IMG/VR virus record: IMGVR_UViG_3300034072_000373
Span: 1 to 64,000 of that record
Source of the DNA: a virus
Length of the DNA: 64,000 nt
Direction: 5' to 3' (one strand)
The first letter of the stretch is position 1; each line of letters opens with the position of its first letter. Below are positions 23,798 through 34,900 of this stretch, in pieces. The notes beneath the pieces were generated by a model. It was given only the letters and a program-made list of their open reading frames with translations. It did no database searches and was not told the origin of the DNA. The position numbers and the translations under genes are program-made.

Positions 23798-25873
23798 ATG
23801 GCTGCACTAACTTGGAGAAACGTTGCTGCCCCTGATTTCTCAGGAGTTCAGGGGGGCATCAGCAATGCTGGTGAATTCTTTAATCGTGCTTTCTCCGGTG
23901 GTCAGAAGACTGTGGAGAATATTCAGAATATCCGTGAGGATAATGCTGTAAAGGAAGTCTTGGGCAGAGCCTTGGCTTCCAATGATCCTGCTGCAATTCA
24001 GGCAATGGCTGCTGAAGCTGCTCAGAATCCTAATTTCACTCTTCGTGGTTTGGATACTCTGAACCGTCAGGTGGATACCCTTCAGCGTAGGAATCTTACT
24101 GAAGAACAGATTCTTGGTGCCAGACAGGGTAGAGAACAGGGAGCTACTCTGTTTAATCGTGGTGAGCAGGAATATAGCGCAAGAGAAGCTGCCAGAGGTG
24201 AAATCCTGAAACTATATGGTTCAGGTATGACACCTGATAAGATTGCTCAAGCTGCTGCATCCAATCCAATTCTGGCTGCATTGCCTACCAAGGATTTGAT
24301 GGGAATTATTGATGACTCCTACAATCGTAGGGATCGCAATCTAAATTATGATATTCGCTCAACTGAATTTGCAAACAGTCAGGCAGATCGTAATGACGCA
24401 TTTGTGGTAGCAGACGCTCTATCCACCATTGACCAATCTTCATTGACTGATGAAGAAAGATTCTCCGCACTTGAGAGAATGCGGGGTAATCTCACCCCTA
24501 GACAATATACACTTGCCCGTAATCGTCTTATGGGTGGTGGAACAGGTGGTGCTGGCGGAGGTGAATTTGCTGCTCCTGCATCTGGCTCATTTTCTGCTGG
24601 TGGTTCCAATTATGCTTTTGGAGCGCCACAGAAAGCATATGCAGATGTCTTCTCCAGTGCTGGTGTCAGTAACAATGTTGTCGCTGGTCTACTAGGTAAT
24701 GCCCACGTTGAGGGTGGTTGGACTGGTAAAGAAGGTGACGGTGGTGCTGCTGGTGGTATTGTCCAGTGGAGGGATGGAAGACGGGATGCTTTCATTCAGC
24801 GTAATGGTGTTGACCCAACAAAAGCATCACCTGAAGTTCAGGCAAGACATGTGATGTGGGAACTTTCTACTCCTGAAGGTAGAAAGGTTGCTGGTATTAC
24901 GGAACAGCAAGCCAATGCCATTTTGAATGCTAAGTCACCTGAAGAAGCTGCTGAATATATTGACCGTTTTTATGAGCGTTCATCTGGTCAGCATCGTCAA
25001 CAGCGTATTGCTGCTGCGGCTGCATATGGTCAATTGACTCGTCCCGGTGATCCTGTTGCTAATGGGCTTCAGGGAATTGCAAACAGTGTGGACACTGATC
25101 GTGCAAGAGCACAACAGGGCGGTTCAGTTGGTGCCAGAATTCTCCGTGAGAATGCTGGTTCAAAGAAGGATCGTGCTGATGTTATCAGTGATGTGATGAC
25201 TTCTCTTGGAGCCTCTGACAGAGGAACAGTTGAGAATATCTTCAATGATATGCGTAACCGTTTCCTTGCCAATGGTTGGGAAGCTCCAAATGATGCAATC
25301 ATTGGTGCCGCTCTAAAGACTGGTTCAACCTATGATCGTAGACTTGGTGATCGTATCTGGGATTGGACAGGTAATCTTTTTGGAGCCACGGATGCTGTAT
25401 CAGGCGGACTTCAGGTAGATAGAGATAATCTCTATAATCGTCTGAAGGATATTGTGCAGAGTCCTCAAGCTTCAAATGTGGCTGTTGTGGAAGCTCAGAG
25501 AAATGCTGGGGAACAAGCTGCATCTGTTGCAGATGCACAGTATCAGCAGGCAAGAGCACAACGTGAATATGCAGAGAATGAGGTTAGATCAGGCCGTAGA
25601 CCTAACATCAATCTCAAACCATATTATGATCGTGAGAACCAAGCACTAGCAACTTCACAGGCTGCAAATGCTGCTGTTAGGAATTCAGGTTTGACTAATC
25701 CCGGTGTTCAGCCTGTTGGTTCCTCAACAGGTAAACCTACTCAGGGAACACCTAAGTCAACTGATGACTTTGTGCGTAATGCTGCTGATCGACGTAGGCA
25801 AACTGCACCGCCTCCAAGAGCATCCAATGGATGGCAATTGCTCAAAGATACGGTAACTGGTATCTTCGACTAA
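23798..25873 (+). CDS. ejection protein with tail-lysozyme domain (N4 gp51 position)
   Basis: The 691-residue protein is mainly helical and Ala/Gln/Arg-rich. Residues about 280-410 form a distinct module: KAYADVFSSAGVSNNVVAGL, LGNAHVEGGWTGKEGDGGAA, GGIVQWRDGRRDAFIQ and EEAAEYIDRFYERSS, matching phage tail lysozyme-type (PF18013-like) domains, with Glu in 'NAHVEGGW' as the likely catalytic residue. It would open peptidoglycan locally during entry. A glycine-rich linker (GGGTGGAGGGE) leads into it. The C-terminus is disordered. It is followed by a terminator. Confidence 0.78.
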   Translation: MAALTWRNVAAPDFSGVQGGISNAGEFFNRAFSGGQKTVENIQNIREDNAVKEVLGRALASNDPAAIQAMAAEAAQNPNFTLRGLDTLNRQVDTLQRRNLTEEQILGARQGREQGATLFNRGEQEYSAREAARGEILKLYGSGMTPDKIAQAAASNPILAALPTKDLMGIIDDSYNRRDRNLNYDIRSTEFANSQADRNDAFVVADALSTIDQSSLTDEERFSALERMRGNLTPRQYTLARNRLMGGGTGGAGGGEFAAPASGSFSAGGSNYAFGAPQKAYADVFSSAGVSNNVVAGLLGNAHVEGGWTGKEGDGGAAGGIVQWRDGRRDAFIQRNGVDPTKASPEVQARHVMWELSTPEGRKVAGITEQQANAILNAKSPEEAAEYIDRFYERSSGQHRQQRIAAAAAYGQLTRPGDPVANGLQGIANSVDTDRARAQQGGSVGARILRENAGSKKDRADVISDVMTSLGASDRGTVENIFNDMRNRFLANGWEAPNDAIIGAALKTGSTYDRRLGDRIWDWTGNLFGATDAVSGGLQVDRDNLYNRLKDIVQSPQASNVAVVEAQRNAGEQAASVADAQYQQARAQREYAENEVRSGRRPNINLKPYYDRENQALATSQAANAAVRNSGLTNPGVQPVGSSTGKPTQGTPKSTDDFVRNAADRRRQTAPPPRASNGWQLLKDTVTGIFD

Positions 25874-25879
25874 ATAAGA

Positions 25880-25906
25880 AAGCCCTCTTAACGGAGGGCT
25901 TTTTTA
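25880..25906 (+). terminator. intrinsic terminator before vRNAP gene
   Basis: AAGCCCTC (25880-25887) pairs with GAGGGCTT (25894-25901) and is followed by TTTTT. It separates the structural operon from the polymerase gene, so the latter may be expressed at a lower level or from its own start at 25907-25943. Confidence 0.88.
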
Positions 25907-25943
25907 TGCTATGTGAGGTCAAAATCACCTAAAGGTATTGTGT

Positions 25944-28900
25944 ATGGCAAACCCCTCTTCCACCATTATGAATGAGTATCTGTCTAAGGCTAAGCAAACA
26001 GGTGTTGCTAATGCCACTGCACAGAAGAAGCAGACTATGGCTGCTCAAGCATCTGTAAATGATGATGCTCTTTACCGTATTGCTTCTGCTCAAAGTAATG
26101 GCACTGGCAATTCCATGGAAGGTTACGAACGTGACCTTAGAACCATGGGAACCTTTGATCTAATCGGTAAGTATGGTTCGGGGATTGTTGGTGATCTGTC
26201 ACGGCTAGAAAATGCTAGAGAGCGTTATCGTGGTGATGAGTCATCCCAGCGTGGTTTTGGTGATGTAGTTGGGGATGCTGCTATTGGTGTGCCCACTGCA
26301 TTTGCATCTGGTATCCATTCAATTGCAAATTTGATCGAAGCCCCATTTGCTCCAGAGACTGCTGCAAGAGATGCGTTGGCAAATGCTAAGTTTGGTGAAT
26401 GGGCTAACTCATTCCAGAGTGATGCACTCAATCAGCGTAGACGTGCTGCTGGTGCCGATCTCCAAAATACTCAAGCAGATAATAAGGCTGCACAGGAAAG
26501 AGGTGAGATTAACTCGCTAGAGCGTATGGGCAGAGATGCCTATGATGCTGCTGCACGTTATCTGGATGATGGTGCGCTTACATCAGACGTTGTTGCTCAG
26601 GGTGTTGGTTCACTCTTTATTGGTGGTCCAATGATTAAGGGCTTCAGTAAGGTTGGTCAGGGTATCCTGAAAGCTGCTGGCCGTGGTGAATCTGTCCTAG
26701 CTGGTAGGGTTGTTAATGCTGCTGCTGGTTCACTAGGTGTAGGCACACAGGAAGCTGGTGGTGCTTACGATCAGACTGTTCAGGCTGCTATGGAAAGAAT
26801 GGCAGATAGAACTGATCTCACTGAAGAACAGAAGCTGGAACTAGCTAATAAGGCTGGTCTGGAAGCTGCTGCTATTCAGGGAACTGTTGCTGCTGGGATT
26901 GGTCTAATTCCCGGCATGACTAACCTTGAACGTGCTCCACTTGCTCTTCGTGGTTCAGTCCGCAATTCAGTCAAAGCTATTCTGGGTGAGACTCTTGAAG
27001 AAGCTACTCAATCAACTTCAGGTCAGTTGGCTCAGAATCGTGCTATCCGTGATGTGGTTGATCCAAATCAGGATATGCTTGAAGGTGTGGGTGAACAGAC
27101 TGCTCTCGGTGCAATTGGTGGCTTTGGTTCTGCTGGTATGGTTCAGGCTCCAAGCCTTGCAGCTAATACTGCAATGGCTCCTGTCCGTGCTATCATGGCT
27201 AAGGGTGCTGAAATCAATTCACGTAGGGAAGCTGCACAGGTTCAGGAATTCTCCAATAATGTAGAAACTGTTCGTGCTGCTGGTCCTGTGAATATGGATG
27301 CAGTTAACACTGCCATTGATAACTCTGATCTTGATCCAGAGATTAAGAACACTGCTCGTGCTCAGATTGATGGGATGATGCAGCGTGCTTCATACACCCC
27401 TGAACAAACACGCAATTATTCTCCAGAACTTCAATCATATCTGGAAGATTCAATTGATAAGTTTGATGCTCTCGACACTGCTATGGCAATTGTGGAAGAT
27501 TCTGACTTCACAAATGCACAGCGTCTGGAAGCAGGTGCTTATATCGCACAAACTGTTCTTCAGAATAATTCTCAGATCAAAGCTGATCTAGATGAAGCAA
27601 TTGCTGCTATTCATGAGGATGACCCTGAATTTGATAAGCTCATTGAATACAATGATCTTATGGATAAGATGGGTAGCCATCCTATTGTTCAGCGCATGGT
27701 TCAGCAGTTTAGGGAACAGGTTGCGGCAGTCACCCCTGAACAGGTGAATGCTGAAGCTATGGCAACTCCTGAAGGTAAGCAGACTGCTAGTGCAGTAGCT
27801 ACTGCTGTGGCTTCTGATCCTGAAGCTGTAAGCCCAGAGGTTATCTCAACCATTTTGGAACATGATGAATCTGATCCTGAATTCTCACCAGTGAATCGTA
27901 AGATTCTGGAAGGTGCTCAGGCATATCATGATATGAAGGAAACTCTGCGTAAGAATGCAGAGCAGATTGCCATTCAGAATATCAATGCTGTCACTGACAA
28001 CATGATTAAGTCACGCTTTGAGGATAACCCACAGGAAGGTTCTCCTTTGGCTCTATCACTGCGTGACCATTACACCCGTTTCTATAATGCACTGATGGCC
28101 AATGATGATGTCTCTGCAAAGGATTACCTAGATAATCTAGGTTTCTTTGCTGCACACATGCAGAACAAGTTGGCCACTGTGAACTCAGCTATTGAGGACA
28201 ATGCTTATAGTGAAAAGCTGGCTAAGCCTTATATGGCAGTGGTTCCAGCCAGAACTGCTGCACAGCGTAAGTGGGTTCCATCCAATCTCAAGATTTGGAT
28301 GAATGGCAGAGCAAAGGACAGTGTGCGTCTGGCTAAGCGTATCCAGCTAGAAGCTCAGGCAATCACCAATACCTATAACAACCTTGTGGAGCAGAATCCT
28401 GAATTCAATCTTCCTACGATTGATGTAGGCACACTGAACCCTCTCTTTGATGGTTCAATTGATGAAGTCGTAAATCGGTATAAGGGTCAAAAGAATGTTC
28501 AAACGTCTACTTCTGACAGTAGCGGAAACGCTAATCCTCAGCGGACTCAACAGTCTGAAGGAACGTCAGTCACGCAAAGCAGCCGAGAAGGCACTGAAGA
28601 AAGCGGAAGCGAAACTTCAGGAACAGAATCCCGTGGTTCCAGAGTAACTCCTGAACAGGCACGGGGTATCTCTGACAGAGCACTACAGTCACGAATCACC
28701 AGTCTCGAATCAATGATCGAAGACAATAAGGCGACTGTGCAAGACAGAGCTACCCTTGCCGTTCTCCGTAAGGAGAATGCCAATCGTAATGCTGAAGCAA
28801 TGCAGCGTGAACGAGAGGAACAGGAAGCTGAAGCTAAGGCTAGAGCGACTGAATCAAATCAGGATCAAAAGCCTAAAACTCCAGAAGTCACTGATTCTTC

Positions 28901-31900
28901 AGAAGATAATTCTGAGGAAAGCACTGATGCGTCTGAAGAATCAAATGTGGATGAAGAAGTTGAGGAGCCAAATGCTCCTACCCTTCAGTCAGTTTACACT
29001 GATCTTCATGAAGGCTCTAACTTCCTGACTATGTTCAAGGCTAAGTTTAAGAAGAGCCGTATTGCAACGAACACTTCACCGCAGGCTTTTGTAGGTGATG
29101 CACTATTCGATAAGGAAAGTCTGAAGAAGGTTTCTGGAACCAATGCAAATGGTTATACCAAGAAGGTAGCTCAGGCTTATCACAATCTATTCCGTTCAAT
29201 GGGTGTTGTTCAGGATGCTCTGAACAGGCAGCTTGCTGCTGCCATGAAACAGAATCCCAACATGTTTAAGCGGGATGATAGATTCAACTTGGTTCAGGGT
29301 AAGGTTCTGAACTTCGTTGGTCCTGATGGTAAGTGGAATCCTCAGATCATTGAGAAGGCAATCATGGCTGCAATGCAGTTTGTGATTACCGGCAACAGTG
29401 TCCACTACAACAAGGATAAGGAAGATATTGCCAAGGCATTTGGTATGGACCCTTCCAATGTAACTCCTTGGATTGAAGGCGTAGTCAACAACACCATCAT
29501 GTATAATGATGCGGTCTATCAGCTATCACGTAAGATTGCTGATTACCTTGGTGTGTCTGTTGATCCTAATGCCCCAATGGGCATTGCCAACGGCATGATG
29601 GATGGTCTGGCTATTGAAGTGCTGAGAGCCTTTGAGACTGCTGGCTATATTGAATCTGGTATTCTCAAGACTGGTAAGAGCCAGCATGGTTATCTCGATT
29701 TCCGTGGCTTCACTCCCGGTAAGAAGACTAAGCTACAGAATGAGGCACGCCAGAGAATTAAGGATGTGTCTTCATATCCCAATGCAATGGATGACATTGT
29801 TCTGACTGAGAGAGACAATCCAGTCTCGATTGGTGAGCAGTTGGATCGTATGCCTAAGACTCGTCTGCGTCAGGATACTCCCCTTACTCGTGATGAGCAG
29901 CGGGCTGTTAGACTGATCCAGAATACTCCACTGTATGCCAATACAACTATGGCTAATCTGTATCAGAAGCTGGGCAAGGATAATCTTGTTCGTCTGTTTG
30001 GTTCACCAATTGCTGATCCAGCTAAGTTGAACAGGGAAGACCTACTCTCAAAGGAAGGCAAGAACCTCACTGTGATTTCTGCCTTTGATGCCTTTGAGAA
30101 GTATTTCTCCATGCTTCAGGAATATGCCAATGACACCAAGGATGCTCTGGGCAATGTTCCAATGTATTTTGGTTCAGAGATTACCTCAGTCGGTCGTCTG
30201 ATGATGATCGGTGAGCAGAACCCTGTTGCTGCTAAGATCATTCGTGAATTCCTCCTACCTACTAAGGCAACGGTGGATATGAATGATCCAGTCAATGAGC
30301 ATAATTACTATCTCATGATGGCTCAGGCTTTGGGTAAGAAGCTGGACAAGATGACTCCAGAACAGGCTGTTCAACAGGCTAAGGATACCCTGTTCTCTGA
30401 GGACATGGGTAATCTGCTGGAGACTCTTGAAACTCTGATGGGTGATGGTGAAGTCACTGTAGAGGCAATGAATGTCCTACAGGATAATATCAAATCGCCA
30501 TTCATGCTTCATGCTCTGACTGATTTCATTCGTTACAATCAGGCTAAGGCTGAAGGCAATCTTCAGAGATTCACCACCTCACTGTATCTGGAAGCTGATG
30601 GTAGAACCAATGGTCCTGCTGGTGCCCTGTTCCTGTATGGAACTGGTGCATTCACTTTGAACCAGCTTCGTGATTTCCAGAGAGTAGGTGTGTTCCCCGG
30701 TGATGCTGCTGGGACTGAAGCTGAGCCTAACTTCTCAGGTAAGCAGAAGATTGCTGATCTTTATGAACTAACTGCTGATCGCTTTACTAAGCGTCTTGGT
30801 TCACTGGTCGATGATATTCTGAATACTGCACGGGCTGCTAATCGTAAGGGTCAGATCACCGATAGATATGAGAACCAAATCCGTAACATGTTTGGTGCGG
30901 TGACTACGCTTATCCACGATACAGGTAATGGCATTGTCACCAATGCAAAAGGTAAGCTGGAGACTACTCGTGGTTCTGTGAAGAATCCTCTGACCAAGTT
31001 TATCTATGGTGCAGGTGAAGCCTCAATCTCTGCTGGCATCACTCAGGATATTCTGGCCAGCTTCTATGAGGCAGTTTCAGAACATCTGACCACAGGCAGC
31101 AATCCAGTAGCTTTTGCTAACATGCAGAATCTCATTGGACACTTGGTTCATAATAAGCTGGGGACTCGTAAGTCTGATGGTGTGAGCTTTGTTTTTGACA
31201 AGCAGAACACCGATTTCTCATTCCCTGCTGATGAAGCTGGTTGGAGAAACTTCAAGTTTACTTCTGAACAGGTCAACACAATCAATGCCAATGTCAGAGC
31301 AATGTATGTGAATCCTATGGTTCGTTCCATCAATTCAGTGATGGTCGATACTCTGGGAACCACTGGTCTGCTTATCGCAGCTTCCAACATGCAGAATGAA
31401 CTGTATGCAAAGCTGATGGATGAAGCGATCAAGAATGCTTTGAAGGAAAAGAAGCGTGCTGATCCTAAATTCCAGAACCATCACTTCCTGTCAGAGAATG
31501 AACTGAAGAAGATCAAGAATTCACTCAATTGGGTTAAGCCCCAGATTGATGAGAATCTCCAGTCATTGAATCTCAGCCCTACTGAGGCTGGTCTGACTAT
31601 GGACAGTGGTAGTGAACTGAAGTTTGTGAGCAGCCTTGATGGCAATCACAATGTTCCCGGTCAGGTCAATCTTCCCGGAGCCATGGGTGTTAGAGCAGTG
31701 CCTCTGACCACCATTAACTTTGGTGATGCCAGAATGGTAATCAATGCTTTCATGAAGGGTATTGAAAAGGTTCTGGCTGTCTATGACGGTATGCACATGT
31801 CACTGGATCGTATCCCTGTGGATTCGGTCAAGTATAATGAAGCTGTCAGTGAAGCATGGGACTTCAATGCTCTGAAGGTTTTCACTGAGCAGTTTGAAGG

Positions 31901-34900
31901 TATGGTTAAGAACCTGTCACCTGAAATGCTGGCTGATATGGCATCAGATGAAAATACTCCTGAAAGCATTCTGCGTGATTTGCAGAGAGCTTCACGGGAG
32001 ATTGATGCTCGTCAGTATGCACTTAATCAGGTTGCACTATCTGTAGACCAGATGGCTGCTACTGGTTCATCATTCACCAAGAACATGGATAAGACCGCTG
32101 TTGATGAACAGCAGACTTTTCAGATGCTGAATGATGCCTATGATGAATTCATGGCAAAGCAGGAGCCAAAGGAAGTATCTAACTTTGAGCTTCCTTCACG
32201 TATGAAGGGTCTTGCTGTTGTCCATAAGGAATCTGGTGCATATGTAATTCGTGCTAATAAGCTGATTGAGAACATTGCAGCATTGACCACCGATAAGAAT
32301 CTTATCTCATTGGTTCAGTCACTGAAGCTGCCTAATAGCGAAGATGTAAAGATCATCTTTGGCTCAGCAGAAGCTCGTAGAAAATATGCTCCTGACCTAA
32401 TGGCTAAGAGCAAATCAACTACTCGTGGTCTGTCTGATCCAGCTACCAATCGTATTCTATTGAACACGCAGTCAATGGAAACACTGGTGCATGAACTTAT
32501 TCATGCTGCCACTTTCAATACTGTTTACAATAGCTTGAATGGTTCTGCTTCAGAAGAACAGATGGATGCTGTTGAACGTATTGAAGCTTTGATGGACCAG
32601 TTCATTAACATGGATTATGATACGACTGGTTGGTCAGATAAGGCTAAGACTGCATATCGTCGTCTAACCAACGTCATTAATAATGCACTGTCTCAGAATG
32701 AGAATGATCTCTTTGTTGATGAGATTCTCAATCGAGCAATTGCTGTTAATGAATTTATGGCTTGGACACTTTCCAATCAGGAGTTGGGATATGTTGCATC
32801 GAAGACGCAGGCTTCACCAGAGATTGTCCGCTGGACTCAAAAGGCTTGGAGAGCGGTTCAGCAATTCTTCCGTGCTGTTAAGTTCTGGGAACCCAGACAT
32901 GATATCCTTAGCAATCTGCGGTTTAACACTCAGATTCTGACTACAGAGACTGAGGCACCTTCGGTTGCTGATATCGCCAATGGTATCTCACTGGCTCATG
33001 AAGAGGCAGAAAGCCCTGTGCTGCGTAAGCTGTTCTCTCAGTTGAGCACTGCTCTTCAGGGTAGAAGAGAAGAAGCCAATGGCACTGCTAACGTAGAGAG
33101 CATTGGTATCGGTGGTAGGGTAGCAAATGACTTCAGTGCTGCATTCCCAATGGATGCTGAACAGAAGAATCAGTTTGCTGTAATGGTTACTGCTATGTCT
33201 CAGGGTATGGGCCTTGAAGGCAATGCCTTCGCTCGTATCGCTGATATCTATCAGACTGTTCTGGAGAAGCTGGATGTCACTGACTTCCTAGCAAATCCTG
33301 AATCAACCAACCCTGCTGAGATTGCTACGGCTACTGCAAAGTATAATGCTGTTATGGGTAACACCACTGCACTCACTGGTGCAGATGGAGTGTCAACCCG
33401 TATCCCAGCATTCTTGGCTCTGTCACTAATTGATCCAGAATTCAGAAAGGTTCTTGAGAAGCTCAAGACTCCTAAGAATAAGGATTGGAAGTTTGAAGGT
33501 GTTGGAGCCACTCTGAATGATCTTGGCTCAAGAGCTATGCAGGGTCTGAACAACTATGTTGCTCCTACCGGCAAAGCTACCAATGCTAAGGAAGCAGTGG
33601 ACAATCTCATTGGGCATATGACTCGTGATCTGTCCAAGGCACAGACTGCTGCTGAAATGGCATCACGTAAGGGTCATGGTTATCTGGACAAGGCGAATGA
33701 TTTCTTTGTCGAGAACATGGAACGTCTGAGCAAGATTGCTGATGAGAAGCTCTCACGGGTAATGGATACTACCCAGAATAAGTATGTGAATATCGCTGCT
33801 GGTGTCGGTAAGATGCTGACAGGCGTTATCAATGCTGAAGTGGGTGAAGCCAACTCAGAAAGCATGATGCAGATGATTAACCGTCTGAAAGGTTGGGATA
33901 CTATCCGTGCAGCCTATTCAGATATCGTTGGTAGAACCAAAACCAATGCTGGCGTCTATGATCTTATCAAGCTTGTGAAGTCAGTGGTTTCACAGGGCCG
34001 TGAGAAGTATCGTGAGCAGTTGCCCAAGATTATCAAGGGTAAGTTCAAGAAGGCTCCTACGGCTGCACAGTGGACTTCACTGTTCCGTGGTATTGCCAAG
34101 ACTGACATTGCTGCTCTTCGGAACCATATGACCCAGAGTGAAATGCTTGAGGTCATTGGTTCAGATGCAAATGTCCGTGCAGAGATTGCTAGACTGGAAG
34201 GTATCCTGCCTGACAATGTTCTGAAGGCTGACAGAATTGCTAAGGCTAAGCAGCTTGCCAATTTCATGAACACAGGTGTTTATGGCGATATGCTTCTGCG
34301 TAATGCAAAGGCTGTTGCTGATCTGAGAGGCATGAACAATCAGGCGAATTCAACTGTTGATGAAGTTCAGACAATTGATTCACTGATTTCCCTTTATGCT
34401 TTCCAGAGCATGGATGCTGCACATCGGAACACCATTCGTGAACTGATGACCAATGAGCCAGATGCTATGAAGTATCTGATTGCTCAGGTGCAGGGTGCTA
34501 GACAGGATGAATTGGCCAAGGTCACTGATGATGTCGCCTACAATGTTTATAAGGGCTATACCCCTTCTGAACAGCGTGAAGGCATCAGCTTGATCGTTGC
34601 TGAAGATACCGACCGTGCAAGACTGGAACGTCTGGGTTATGTCCGTAAGGGTGACTACAATGGCTCAAACAAGGAGACTCGTGCGAGCTTCAATACCAAG
34701 GGCTATTACTATTCACCTGTGACTGGTAACAACCCATTCACTCAGGGCATTTCACAGAATGTGAATGAGACTGTCGGCGGTGTTGATCCTATCCGTGGTT
34801 TCAGCTTTGGTGTTCGCCATGCTGGTATCATTATGGACCCACGTAAGGTTCAGCGGATTGCTAATAGCCCACGGACTGATCGTGGTAATGAGAGCCTGTC

